Shown: positions 16,408 to 24,415 of the stretch, piece after piece | How the letters are laid out: each line of letters starts with the position of its first letter | Position numbering within the stretch: position 1 is the first letter of the stretch | Source: Microcaldota archaeon | GTDB lineage: Archaea > Micrarchaeota > Micrarchaeia > Anstonellales > Bilamarchaeaceae | DNA: 41,227 bases | Reading direction: 5' to 3' | Assembly (NCBI GenBank): GCA_026992595.1 | Contig: JALWZW010000050.1 | Location: forward strand, 1-41,227 | Notes under the pieces: generated by a model | What the model saw: the letters and a program-made list of their open reading frames with translations, nothing else | Database searches by the model: none | Told to the model about the DNA's origin: nothing | Made by a program: the position numbers and the translations under genes

Positions 16408-16974
16408 TTATTCTATTTTTTTCAGCCCTTGCCACCAATTATCTGGGTCTGAGTTTTTTATGGCTTGAAGGAGACGCTTTCCCTCTTCTGTTTTTATTCT
16501 TTTAGAAATGTTTGTTAGCCAGGATTGGGCACGCTCCCTGCCCAGATATTCCATTGCCTGAAGAGCGCATTCCAGCAGGTCTGCATCTTTCAGCACCTTC
16601 CCCTCCTCTTCATCCAACTCTAAATTGTCCCACAGTTTTTGGAGGGTGGGTGGGAGAAGCGCTTTTTGTTCTTCCTCTACCTTTGCGGTAGCGTTTTTAT
16701 TATCTATATATCGCGCGGTTATTTTGTTTAAATCTAAAATGCGCGTTTCGTGGATATCGTGGAGCACCGCTGCGCTGCATATTTTCCAACAGCGCTCCTC
16801 TTCAAAGCCGCGCAACCTTGCGAGAAAGAGCGCTATGAGAGCAACCCGCCAACAATGGGATGCCACACATTCAGGCGCCGCCACCCTTTCAATAAGCCAC
16901 CCGCTTCTTACCACTCTTTTGAGCATCCCTGCCTCATAAAAAAAGTCCAACAGTTTTTGCTCCTTTATCTCCAT
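16408..16974 (-). CDS. HD-domain phosphohydrolase (YfbR/HDDC2-like 5'-nucleotidase)
   Basis: The 188-residue product has the HD metal-binding set of nucleotidases of this group: H40 in VASHCWRVA, the HD pair in LHDIHE (72-73) and an aspartate in KDADLLE (130-132). Such enzymes usually remove phosphate from deoxynucleoside monophosphates, though the substrate cannot be read from sequence. The ATG at 16974 is preferred over the ATG at 16992 because it lies about 25 nt from the TTTTTAAAAA box shared with the divergent gene at 17027. The stop is 12 nt past the tRNA end. Confidence 0.85.
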   Translation of the reverse strand: MEIKEQKLLDFFYEAGMLKRVVRSGWLIERVAAPECVASHCWRVALIALFLARLRGFEEERCWKICSAAVLHDIHETRILDLNKITARYIDNKNATAKVEEEQKALLPPTLQKLWDNLELDEEEGKVLKDADLLECALQAMEYLGRERAQSWLTNISKRIKTEEGKRLLQAIKNSDPDNWWQGLKKIE

Positions 16975-16993
16975 GTTGGAACATCTAAACAAA

Positions 16994-17006
16994 CTTTTTA
17001 AAAAAC
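16994..17006. promoter_or_regulatory. Shared bidirectional TATA-like box
   Basis: The palindrome TTTTTAAAAA (16995-17004) lies about 25 nt from the HD-protein ATG on the minus strand and about 27 nt from the ATG at 17027 on the plus strand. One box could therefore serve both leaderless transcripts. Confidence 0.55.
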
Positions 17007-17026
17007 ATTTTTACATAAAAGCATAT

Positions 17027-17698
17027 ATGCACAAACAATCCTCCACCGTTCTTCTTACCGACGCCGCCTCGCGCATTTTGGGCGAGTATAAGCGGTTGAG
17101 AAGGACTAAACGATTATATAAGCAAAGGCAGCGCGCATTTTTAAGGGCCGTGGAAAAAGCAGAACAGCGCCTTGCAGCCATGGAGGAAAAAGGCGAGCTG
17201 GACGCAAAGGTTGTCCATCCTGTCCTTTACGCTCTCCAAGCAGCAAAAGACTGCCTTCCTTATAAGCTTTTAGAAGATATTACTGATAGGCAGTTGGCAA
17301 GCGTCCGCCGCCTTTTCTTCCCCCTCTTCTTATCCTTTCTCTCCCCATCTGCCTTTTATTTAAAATTCTGCCGCGCCTTTTTAGAGCACCATTACCGCAT
17401 TTTGGAAGATTATAGAAACTCGGCAGAATGGCTCCACACCTCAAATGTTGCGTTGAAAGAAGCGGAAGTGAAGTTAAGAAGCATGAACGCGCCTTTCTTA
17501 AGCGACATCGCCAATCGCCTTGCAGAGATAGGTGATGAGGTGAGGTACTATAGAAGGCGCTTTGAAGAGGTGGTTAAAGACGAGAGGCGCATGGTACAGG
17601 AAATTAAAAGTTTGATGGGCTTAAAAGCAAAGAGAGGGCTGCTTTATGTGGTGCAGGAGAGGTTGATGCGCTATGGCAACCATAACGAAGTTGATTAG
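17027..17698 (+). CDS. Unknown helical protein, first of a coupled pair
   Basis: The 223-residue product is strongly basic and mostly helical, with coiled-coil-like stretches near residues 20-60 and 140-200. A hydrophobic stretch around residues 95-115 (RRLFFPLFLSFLSPSAFYL) could be a membrane or buried helix. I recognise no family. The ATG at 17027 is chosen over the ATG at 16973 because the TATA-like box lies between them, about 27 nt upstream of 17027. The 3' end overlaps the next gene by 26 nt, implying coupled translation and a shared function. Confidence 0.65.
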   Translation: MHKQSSTVLLTDAASRILGEYKRLRRTKRLYKQRQRAFLRAVEKAEQRLAAMEEKGELDAKVVHPVLYALQAAKDCLPYKLLEDITDRQLASVRRLFFPLFLSFLSPSAFYLKFCRAFLEHHYRILEDYRNSAEWLHTSNVALKEAEVKLRSMNAPFLSDIANRLAEIGDEVRYYRRRFEEVVKDERRMVQEIKSLMGLKAKRGLLYVVQERLMRYGNHNEVD

Positions 17699-18644
17699 TC
17701 AAGAACGCCAATGGAGAAGGTGTTTTAGGGGCCATTATGCGCGTTTTGGCCGCTCTTTCAAGCATTTCACCAAAGCGGAAAATCTTTTAGATGCAGATAT
17801 GAGGTACACCTTTGATAGGATGAGAAATAGGGTTTTGGTTCTTATAGATGAGGAAGAAGACCTGCACAAAAAACATGCGTTGAACCAATATTTGGCGCAT
17901 TTAGACAAGTTTTACTACACTCTTCATATTATGCGGGAAAAAAGCAAGGATAGAGAGATAGGAAAAAGCTTGGTTTCGCTGATCCTTAAAATGGAAATAA
18001 ATACTTCTCTTACTCTAAAGAAGTTTAGGAAAAGTTTGTGGAAAAGCAGTTTGTTGCCTGAGTTTTTGGGTTTTGCGCAGGGATGGAGGGAGCGGTTAGA
18101 TGCTGAGATAAATGAAGTGATGAGAAAAATCGGGGAACATTCTTTATTTGTTTCTTCCATGGAGAGGGAAATCGTAGATGCTGCTAAATCGTTAAGGAGG
18201 TTTTCAGATATTGTGCCAGGGATCTGGGTTGAAGAGGATATGGAGGAAATTAGAAGATTAAGTGGAGTGGTTAGTAAAATATATGAAAAAAGGGCAGAGT
18301 GTGAGTTGGAGCTTTTGGAATGCATCGGCGCTTCCAATTTAGAAATATTAACCAAGAGAAGCGCTACTCTTTCCTCTCCTATAAAAAAGGGTCGGGCTAT
18401 ATTCACCGAACCTTTTGTTTTTATGGGAGAAAAACTTTCCTTTATATGGAAAGGAGTAAAGGCACACCCCTATTTAACCGCATGGATGTTTACCGGCAGC
18501 ACCTTTGCGGTTTCTGCTTTGGGCTACACATTCCTCAATCTTTCCTATCTCTCTCCTCTCATTGATTTTTCTTTAAAAGGTATCGCCTTTCTTTCTCTTG
18601 TAGAGGTAGCGCGCCTTTTATGGAAAACTTCAAAAAACATTTAA
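17673..18644 (+). CDS. Unknown coiled-coil protein with C-terminal membrane hairpin
   Basis: The 323-residue product has a long, charged, helical N-terminal part (about 1-240) with predicted coiled coils. Two hydrophobic segments near the C-terminus (about 270-290 and 297-315) end in a short basic tail. The start overlaps the upstream unknown gene by 26 nt. The topology suggests a cytoplasmic helical rod tethered to the membrane. I recognise no named family. A regulatory, scaffold or membrane-shaping role would be a guess. Confidence 0.65.
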   Translation: MATITKLISQERQWRRCFRGHYARFGRSFKHFTKAENLLDADMRYTFDRMRNRVLVLIDEEEDLHKKHALNQYLAHLDKFYYTLHIMREKSKDREIGKSLVSLILKMEINTSLTLKKFRKSLWKSSLLPEFLGFAQGWRERLDAEINEVMRKIGEHSLFVSSMEREIVDAAKSLRRFSDIVPGIWVEEDMEEIRRLSGVVSKIYEKRAECELELLECIGASNLEILTKRSATLSSPIKKGRAIFTEPFVFMGEKLSFIWKGVKAHPYLTAWMFTGSTFAVSALGYTFLNLSYLSPLIDFSLKGIAFLSLVEVARLLWKTSKNI

Positions 18645-18675
18645 ATGTTAAACGAATAAAGATGTCGGTGGTTGT

Positions 18676-18888
18676 TTGACAGAGTTAAAGCGGTTGTTTA
18701 GGTGTGCGCAATGCGGCAAAGAAGCGTCTTTTTATGTTTCCAGCGACATTCCTCTTTTTGAGGTGATGGTGGCGGGCAGGTGTGAGTGCGGTACCGCTCT
18801 TCAGCTTAATTATAGCGTTGCAGAACTGCAGCAAAAGCCCAATCCAGAGGTTCCGAGCGATGCGCTTAAAGATATTATAGAGGGATAG
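18676..18888 (+). CDS. Small zinc-ribbon-like protein
   Basis: The 70-residue product has CAQC (10-13) and a CEC pair (36-38) in its first half, a likely zinc site, followed by a short acidic tail. The only start in the frame is TTG at 18676, because the frame closes upstream at 18651. ATTTAAAT at about 18639-18646 lies some 30 nt upstream. Function is unknown; it could bind nucleic acid or another protein. Confidence 0.55.
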   Translation: MTELKRLFRCAQCGKEASFYVSSDIPLFEVMVAGRCECGTALQLNYSVAELQQKPNPEVPSDALKDIIEG

Positions 18889-18920
18889 CGCGGGCGGTTG
18901 ATTGGTGTTAGGATAGATGA

Positions 18921-19679
18921 TTAGGGGCTGGTTGGTGGAGAGAGGTTGAGGTGCGCTAACGAAGGGATTATCTCATCGGGTTTTATTTTGCTCTTTGCTA
19001 TGTCCTCTTTTTTTGCAATACCAGAAAGCACCAAAATGCTTTTCAGCCCGAACCTTTTTGCAAAATATATGTCTGTATCTAACCTATCTCCCACAACCAC
19101 CATTTCTTCCTCCCCCATCATCTGTTTAAGGACTTTGTAAATAAACTCGTATGGTTTCCCTAACACAAGCGCTTTTTTGCCGCTTGCCCTTTCTATTGCA
19201 GCCACAATCGCGCCTGCCCCCGGCCTAATGCCTTCATGCGTTGGATAGGTTGCATCATCATTTGCCGCCACTATTTGAGCACCTTTAAGGGTAAGGGTAA
19301 GCGCATGTGCCAACTTCTCATAATTAAACGCTCTATCCAGGCCTACCGCAACCACTTCTCCCTCTTCGCTTAGCGCCACTCCCTCCTGCGCCAACTCCTT
19401 CCTTAAACTCTCCTCTCCTATAAAATAAACGCGCTTTTTCCTCTCTTTTAAAAACAGTACTAGGGCGTAAGCGGCTGAACATACCTCATCCTCTCTTGCC
19501 TTTACCCCCATTTCTGAGAGTTTTCGCGCTAAATCCTTTCTGCTCCTTGTGGAATTGTTGCTGAAAAAGAGCACTTTGTGCCCCGCTGCCCTTATCTCAT
19601 CAATTTTTTGTGCAGCGCCCTCAATGGTCTTCAGCCCTCTATAAACGGTGCCGTCCAAATCAATTAAATAAACGGTCAT
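18921..19679 (-). CDS. HAD-IIA (NagD-like) phosphatase
   Basis: The 252-residue product has all the HAD-IIA motifs: DLDGTVYRG at 7-15 (nucleophile D7, acid/base D9), FFSNNSTRSR (motif II), the lysine in GKPYEF, and VGDRLDTDI (motif IV), with a cap domain between motifs II and III. Relatives act on p-nitrophenyl phosphate, 2-phosphoglycolate, glycerol phosphate or nucleotides; the substrate cannot be told here. The ATG is about 28 nt from an A/T-rich box shared with the divergent Sec61-beta gene. Confidence 0.85.
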   Translation of the reverse strand: MTVYLIDLDGTVYRGLKTIEGAAQKIDEIRAAGHKVLFFSNNSTRSRKDLARKLSEMGVKAREDEVCSAAYALVLFLKERKKRVYFIGEESLRKELAQEGVALSEEGEVVAVGLDRAFNYEKLAHALTLTLKGAQIVAANDDATYPTHEGIRPGAGAIVAAIERASGKKALVLGKPYEFIYKVLKQMMGEEEMVVVGDRLDTDIYFAKRFGLKSILVLSGIAKKEDIAKSKIKPDEIIPSLAHLNLSPPTSP

Positions 19680-19699
19680 GGATGTATTTAGGGCAACGC

Positions 19700-19717
19700 A
19701 ATATAAATTTTTAAAGG
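19700..19717. promoter_or_regulatory. Bidirectional TATA-like region between HAD phosphatase and Sec61-beta
   Basis: An A/T-rich tract, AATATAAATTTTTAAAGG, lies about 28 nt from each of the two divergent start codons (19679 minus, 19738 plus). It probably contains two overlapping TATA boxes. Confidence 0.5.
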
Positions 19718-19737
19718 GGGGTGTTTAAACCATATTT

Positions 19738-19893
19738 ATGGCAAAAAAAATCATGATGCCTTTCAGTTCTGCGGGCATTCTTACCACAGGCGCAGATGTT
19801 AAAAGCGGCGGTATTGAGGTAACACCTATGCAGGTGGTAGCCGCTACCGTCATTCTTGTTATTGTGGTAAAATTAGCGCATGTTTTAATGTGA
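19738..19893 (+). CDS. secG: Preprotein translocase Sec61-beta subunit
   Basis: This very short gene encodes 51 residues and is easily missed. The product has the archaeal Sec61-beta pattern: a basic N-terminus, MPFSSAGILTTG (6-18), a GIEVTP segment (25-30) and one C-terminal membrane helix (about 32-50). The protein is tail-anchored and sits at the edge of the SecYE channel. The last nine bases overlap the stop end of the convergent CDF transporter gene. Confidence 0.88.
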   Translation: MAKKIMMPFSSAGILTTGADVKSGGIEVTPMQVVAATVILVIVVKLAHVLM

Positions 19894-20763
19894 GGTGCGC
19901 ACCGAACATCCCTTTTCCACCGCGCATTTTGTCCCTTCTTTGTCTATTTGTATGGTGGTGTGAGCCACATTCATATCTTTAAGTATCTCCTCCACTTTAT
20001 GCCTCACCTCTACCGCTTCCTTTACCGATTTTTCGCTTACCACGATGTGCAGAGTTGCGAAAGTAAGGTCAGAGCAGGCGCGCCACACATGCACATCATG
20101 CACATCTTTAACCTCCTTCAACTGCTTCACCCTCCTCTTTATCTCATCTACTGCCAACTCTTTTGGCGCTCTGTCCAAAAGCATCGCGCCTGATTTCCTT
20201 AAAAGGCGGTAAGCGCTTATTGTTATAAGTATAGCGATACCTATGCTCACCAAGACATCCACTTCATACATACCTGTAAATAGTATTATAAAGGCGCTTG
20301 TTATCACACCCACCGAAGAGAGCGCATCCCCCATTGCATGCAGAAAAGCAGAGCGCACGCTTAAATTTTTATGGGTGTGGAGGAGATAGACCACATAGAG
20401 ATTTCCCAAAAGCCCGAAACTTGCGGTTGCAAGCAGTGAAAATGGCTCTATTTTGCGCACATTCTCCCATCTTTCCAATGCTTCTTGCACAATTAAAATG
20501 GCCATTAAAAGCAGGAGGAAGCCGTTAAAAAACGCTGCTAAAACCTCCATTCTGTGGAAGCCGAAGGTTTGCCTGTTGCTGGGTGCAAGAGATGCAAAAT
20601 AGAGCGCGGTTAAAGATGCGCCCAACGCTACCAGATCTGAAAATACATGACCGCTATCGCTCAGCAGCGCCAAACTGCCTGAAAGATAGTATCCTACCAA
20701 CTGCACTATCAGCACGCTTAATGTTATCATAAAGCCATAAGAAAGTGCTTTCAGCCCGCGCAT
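19885..20763 (-). CDS. Cation diffusion facilitator (zinc-type) transporter
   Basis: The 292-residue product has six membrane helices and the two HxxxD metal sites of CzcD/ZitB-type CDF proteins: H39 and D43 in SDSGHVFSD, and H142 and D146 in HAMGDALSS. A cytoplasmic ferredoxin-like domain (about 205-280) follows, and the C-terminal tail contains extra Cys and His (CAVEKGCSVRTSH). The family exports Zn2+ or similar divalent metals in exchange for protons. TTTAAATTA about 25 nt upstream on the minus strand fits a TATA box. Confidence 0.9.
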   Translation of the reverse strand: MRGLKALSYGFMITLSVLIVQLVGYYLSGSLALLSDSGHVFSDLVALGASLTALYFASLAPSNRQTFGFHRMEVLAAFFNGFLLLLMAILIVQEALERWENVRKIEPFSLLATASFGLLGNLYVVYLLHTHKNLSVRSAFLHAMGDALSSVGVITSAFIILFTGMYEVDVLVSIGIAILITISAYRLLRKSGAMLLDRAPKELAVDEIKRRVKQLKEVKDVHDVHVWRACSDLTFATLHIVVSEKSVKEAVEVRHKVEEILKDMNVAHTTIQIDKEGTKCAVEKGCSVRTSH

Positions 20764-20829
20764 AGGTTATATAAAGGTTTAAATAATTTAAAGGTATTTA
20801 ATGTAAGCGATTTTTGTATAGGTGGAATT

Positions 20830-22041
20830 ATGTATGATGTCATTGTGGTGGGTGCAGGACCTGGTGGCTCCTCAACTGCTGGCTTCTTGGCAAAAAAGGG
20901 CTTTAAGGTGCTTTTATTAGATAGGGCTAAATTCCCTCGTGATAAGACCTGCGGCGATGGGATAAGCGGAAGGTCGGTGCAGGTGTTGAGCGAGTTAGGG
21001 GCATTGGAGCATTTTAAGGATGTGGAGCATCAGGATATGTACGGTGTTACTTTCTCTTCACCTGAAGGGGTGGTGGTGCCCATAAGCGCTACCAAATCTA
21101 AGAACAGCCCTCCTCCCGGCTTTGTGTGCCGAAGGTTTGTGTTTGATAATGTGCTTTTTGAACATGCAAAGCGGTTAGGTGCAGAGGCGATAGAGGAATT
21201 TTTAGTAACAGATTTGATCATGGAGAATGGCTATGTGGTGGGGGTGAAAGGAAGGCACGAAGGCAAGGAGAAGGAATTCCGCGCCAAAGTGGTGGTGGGT
21301 GCAGACGGTGCAGGCGGCATTACTGCAAGGAAGTTAGGCGCTTATAATGATGATGAATCTCATCAAGCCGCAGCGGTGCGCGCTTACTATGAGGGCGTGG
21401 AAGGGATGGAAGATAAGATAGAGTTGCATTTTGTAAAAGAAAGCTTGCCCGGCTATTTCTGGATCTTTCCCCTTCCTAATAAAAGGGCTAATGTGGGTAT
21501 AGGGATGCTGGTAAGCGAGATGAAGAAAAAGAAAATAAATTTGGTAAAAACCATGGAGAAGATTATTCAAGAAAACCCTATGTTTAAAGAGCGCTTTAAG
21601 AATGCTAAGAGAATTTCTCCTGTTAAAAGCTGGATTCTTCCCTTAGGTTCAAAGCGCGTGAAGAATTATGGAAATGGTTATGTGCTTGTGGGTGATGCCT
21701 CCTCATTAATAGACCCCTTCTCTGGAGAAGGGATAGGAAACGCCCTCACCAGCGGTAAGATTGCTTCAGAAGTTATAGCAAAGGCGCTGGAAGAAGGAGA
21801 TGTGTCAGAAGCGCGTTTGGCTGAATACCATAAGAGGTTGTTTGATTTAATCGGTGATGAACTTAATACCAATTACAACATGCAGCGTTTGGGCCGCTTT
21901 GAGTTCTTGCTTAATTTGGTGATTAGAAAGGCGCAAAGGAGCAGGGAGATACAGGAAGAAATCTCCCGCGCTCTCCTCAACCCTCAGGAGCATAAGAAGT
22001 TTGTGAAGTTGGACTTCTATTTGAAGGTGCTTTTAGCGTGA
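20830..22041 (+). CDS. Geranylgeranyl reductase family flavoprotein
   Basis: The 403-residue product has an N-terminal FAD-binding GAGPGG (8-13), the PRDKTCGDG motif (about 37-45) and the second FAD motif VGDASSLIDPFSGEGIG. Archaeal members saturate the isoprenoid chains of membrane lipids. A lipid role fits the archaeal context, but the family is broad. AGGTGG at 20820-20825 precedes the ATG. The stop overlaps the next gene's GTG (GTGA), so the two flavoproteins are translationally coupled. Confidence 0.88.
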   Translation: MYDVIVVGAGPGGSSTAGFLAKKGFKVLLLDRAKFPRDKTCGDGISGRSVQVLSELGALEHFKDVEHQDMYGVTFSSPEGVVVPISATKSKNSPPPGFVCRRFVFDNVLFEHAKRLGAEAIEEFLVTDLIMENGYVVGVKGRHEGKEKEFRAKVVVGADGAGGITARKLGAYNDDESHQAAAVRAYYEGVEGMEDKIELHFVKESLPGYFWIFPLPNKRANVGIGMLVSEMKKKKINLVKTMEKIIQENPMFKERFKNAKRISPVKSWILPLGSKRVKNYGNGYVLVGDASSLIDPFSGEGIGNALTSGKIASEVIAKALEEGDVSEARLAEYHKRLFDLIGDELNTNYNMQRLGRFEFLLNLVIRKAQRSREIQEEISRALLNPQEHKKFVKLDFYLKVLLA

Positions 22042-23366
22042 AGGAATATGGGTTAATAGTTATTGGTGCTGGCTCTGGCTTAGATGTTGCTGCGGCCGCT
22101 TCCCGCAAATGGAAGGTTGCATTGGTAGAGGAAGGGCCGTTGGGAGGCACCTGTCTTAATAGAGGGTGCATACCCACCAAAATATTGGCGCACATTGCAG
22201 AAGTCATTGACACTATAAGCAGCGCCCATAAATTTGGCATTAGTGTAGAAAGCGCAGAGGTGGATTTTTTAAAGGCGATGAGCCAAAGTTGGGTGGTAGA
22301 TAGAGAGGCGGCAAAGATTGAGGAAGGGGTAAAAACCAACCCTAATATTGACTTATATAAAGGGAGGGCGGAATTTATAGATGAGCACACTATCGCGGTG
22401 GGTGAGAAGGAAATAAGAGGGGAGCGCATAGTTATTGCTGCAGGCACGCGGCCTGCTGTTCCTCCCATTAAAGGCCTGGAAGAAGTTCCTTATATGACAA
22501 GCAGGGAAATCTTGAGAATAAATTATTTGCCGCGAGAATTGGCGGTGGTTGGCGGGGGATATATAGGCGTGGAGTTAGGTAATTTTTTCCGCGCAGTAGG
22601 TTCAAAAGTAAAGGTGCTTCAAAGAAGGGATGTATTGGTTCCTCATGAAGACAAAGATGTGGCGCGCTTTTTTACCGAAAAATTCTCCGCCCTTCATGAA
22701 GTTTTTCTTAACTTTTCTACTGAAGAGGTTGAGAAAAAGGGGGAAAAGGTGCTTTTGCACTCTAAGGACGGCAGGGTAGTGGAGGCAACCGACCTTTTGG
22801 TGGCAACAGGAAGAAAACCCAATACTGATATTTTAAAGGTGGAGCGCGCTGGTGTGAAGGTAAATGAGCGCGGCTTTGTGGTCTGCGACCAAAGAATGAG
22901 GACCAATAAGGAGCATATTTGGGCGTTGGGAGATATTGTGGGACGCTATCAATTTAAGCATGTTGCCAACGAGGAGGCGGTGTGCGTTATTAGAAATCTT
23001 TTTGGAAGGGAATGCGAAATGGATTATAGAGCGGTCCCTCATGCTATATTCTCCACCCCTCAGGTGGCGGGTGTGGGGAAAACAGAGCAGGAGTTGGAGG
23101 GGGGGAATTATTTAGTGGGCAAATATAATTATGAAAATACAGGCATGGGGTTGGCGCTTAAGGAAGAGGGGTTTGTTAAGATGCTGTGCGATTATGAAGG
23201 CAATATTTTAGGTTGCCATATAGTTGGCCCTCATGCCTCTTTGCTTATTCATGAAGTGCTGGTCTCTTTAAGAAGCGGGAGCGGGAATGTGAAGGACCTT
23301 TTAAACACAATCCATATCCACCCTGCGCTTAATGAGGTGGTGCAGCGGGCGGCGGCAAACATTTAA
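22038..23366 (+). CDS. Dihydrolipoamide-dehydrogenase-like FAD disulfide oxidoreductase
   Basis: The 442-residue product has an FAD-binding GAGSG near the N-terminus and the redox disulfide GGTCLNRGC (C39, C44). An NAD(P)-binding GGGYIG, the second FAD motif ending WALGDI, and the dimer-interface HIHPALNE with its catalytic His-Glu pair follow. No lipoyl E2 or E1 genes are nearby, so lipoamide is not proven as the substrate; glutathione-, mycothione- or coenzyme A-disulfide-type activities are alternatives. It starts with GTG overlapping the geranylgeranyl reductase stop, which may mean it supplies electrons to that enzyme. Confidence 0.85.
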   Translation: MKEYGLIVIGAGSGLDVAAAASRKWKVALVEEGPLGGTCLNRGCIPTKILAHIAEVIDTISSAHKFGISVESAEVDFLKAMSQSWVVDREAAKIEEGVKTNPNIDLYKGRAEFIDEHTIAVGEKEIRGERIVIAAGTRPAVPPIKGLEEVPYMTSREILRINYLPRELAVVGGGYIGVELGNFFRAVGSKVKVLQRRDVLVPHEDKDVARFFTEKFSALHEVFLNFSTEEVEKKGEKVLLHSKDGRVVEATDLLVATGRKPNTDILKVERAGVKVNERGFVVCDQRMRTNKEHIWALGDIVGRYQFKHVANEEAVCVIRNLFGRECEMDYRAVPHAIFSTPQVAGVGKTEQELEGGNYLVGKYNYENTGMGLALKEEGFVKMLCDYEGNILGCHIVGPHASLLIHEVLVSLRSGSGNVKDLLNTIHIHPALNEVVQRAAANI

Positions 23367-23368
23367 AT
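23361..23368 (+). promoter_or_regulatory. TATA-like box for the BofA-like gene
   Basis: ATTTAAAT overlaps the stop codon of the upstream gene and lies about 25 nt before the ATG at 23390. Confidence 0.45.
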
Positions 23369-23389
23369 GAGAATCTTTCAACTATCTTT

Positions 23390-23632
23390 ATGCCCGAAGC
23401 GCTTTTTGTCCTTTTAGGCGCGGCTGTCCTTATAGTCCTCCTCACTTGGCTTATTTATGTTCTTATAAAAGGATTGGTGCGACTTTTGATAAGTTCGGTT
23501 GCCGCAGTTCTTCTCACCCTTTTACTCCAATTTTTAGGCATTCCTATTAAATTAACGCTGCTCAACATCCTTCTCATCGTTTTTTTAGGTCTGCCCGGCC
23601 TTTTGATTGCGCTTTTTGTTTCCTTGCTTTAG
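23390..23632 (+). CDS. Small BofA-like membrane protein
   Basis: The 80-residue product is almost entirely hydrophobic, with two to three membrane helices. It ends in a TLLNILLIVFLGLPG segment that resembles the conserved end of the BofA family. Bacterial BofA controls sporulation sigma-K processing; archaeal relatives occur without sporulation and have no known role. It is a single gene with its own TATA-like box. Confidence 0.6.
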   Translation: MPEALFVLLGAAVLIVLLTWLIYVLIKGLVRLLISSVAAVLLTLLLQFLGIPIKLTLLNILLIVFLGLPGLLIALFVSLL

Positions 23633-23676
23633 GGCGGTGTAAAATATTAAAACCTAAAGCGCGCTATAATTTTTAG

Positions 23677-24375
23677 ATGCTGAGCATTATTATCCCTACT
23701 CTCAACGAAGAAGAATGGATCGGCAAACTTCTCACGCAACTGAAGGAGCAGGTGAGAGAGGGGGATGAAATTATTGTGGTAGATTCTGAGAGCGAGGACC
23801 GCACCGTAGAGATCGCTGAGCGGTTTGGGGCGCGGGTGATAAGGTGTGGGAGGAATGGGAAAGGAGAGGCCTGCACCTTGGGCGCAAAACATGCTAAGAA
23901 CGATATTGTGGTGTTTTTGGATGCTGATTGTATAATTGCAGGGGATTATTTAGAGAGAATTAGAAGTCATTTTAAGAAGGGGGTGGTGGCGGTGGGCGGT
24001 TTAGACCTTTATTTAAGCGAGTCGCGCCCCCGCAAATGGCTTTACGACACTTATTCTAAAGGGGTGTTCTATTTAAGCAAAATCCACAACCGCCTTACCA
24101 AAGAGTGTTGCTTCCCTTCAAACAATGCGGCCTTTAAGCGCGAGGCATTCTTGGCATGCGGCGGCTACCGCTCTGTGGTATGTGAGGAAGCAGATTTAAT
24201 GAGGAGGTTTAAAAGCCACAATGTTATCTATGACCCGCGCTTAGTTGTTCTGCTCTCTGACAGGCGCTTTAAGCAGCACGGCTTTCTAAACACCCTTGCG
24301 TTATGGGCAAAAGGCCATCTCAAACTTATTTTAGAGGACGGCCTTAAGTCCCATGATTATAAAAAGGGGTATTAA
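23677..24375 (+). CDS. Family 2 glycosyltransferase
   Basis: The 232-residue product is a GT-A fold enzyme: SIIIPTLNEEEWIG at the N-terminus, VVDSESEDRT (about 34-43), the metal-binding VFLDADC, and a later GGYRSVVCEEADLMRR segment with the likely catalytic acidic residues. It probably moves a sugar to a lipid or surface glycan. A hydrophobic stretch near the C-terminus could dock to the membrane. The gene for a heavily N-glycosylatable surface protein follows, so a role in surface glycosylation is plausible. Confidence 0.85.
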   Translation: MLSIIIPTLNEEEWIGKLLTQLKEQVREGDEIIVVDSESEDRTVEIAERFGARVIRCGRNGKGEACTLGAKHAKNDIVVFLDADCIIAGDYLERIRSHFKKGVVAVGGLDLYLSESRPRKWLYDTYSKGVFYLSKIHNRLTKECCFPSNNAAFKREAFLACGGYRSVVCEEADLMRRFKSHNVIYDPRLVVLLSDRRFKQHGFLNTLALWAKGHLKLILEDGLKSHDYKKGY

Positions 24376-24384
24376 AAGAGTTAG

Positions 24385-24393
24385 TTTTATAAA
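24385..24393 (+). promoter_or_regulatory. TATA-like box for the surface-protein gene
   Basis: TTTATAAAT centred about 27 nt upstream of the ATG at 24416 supports that ATG over the in-frame start at 24353, which lies upstream of the box. Confidence 0.5.
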
Positions 24394-24415
24394 TCTTCTA
24401 TTTTTTAAACTTGTG

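Noticed and set aside
24353..24415. ATG at 24353 as the start of the surface protein
   Set aside because: It overlaps the glycosyltransferase end, lies before the TATA-like box and would put 21 residues in front of a perfect signal peptide.
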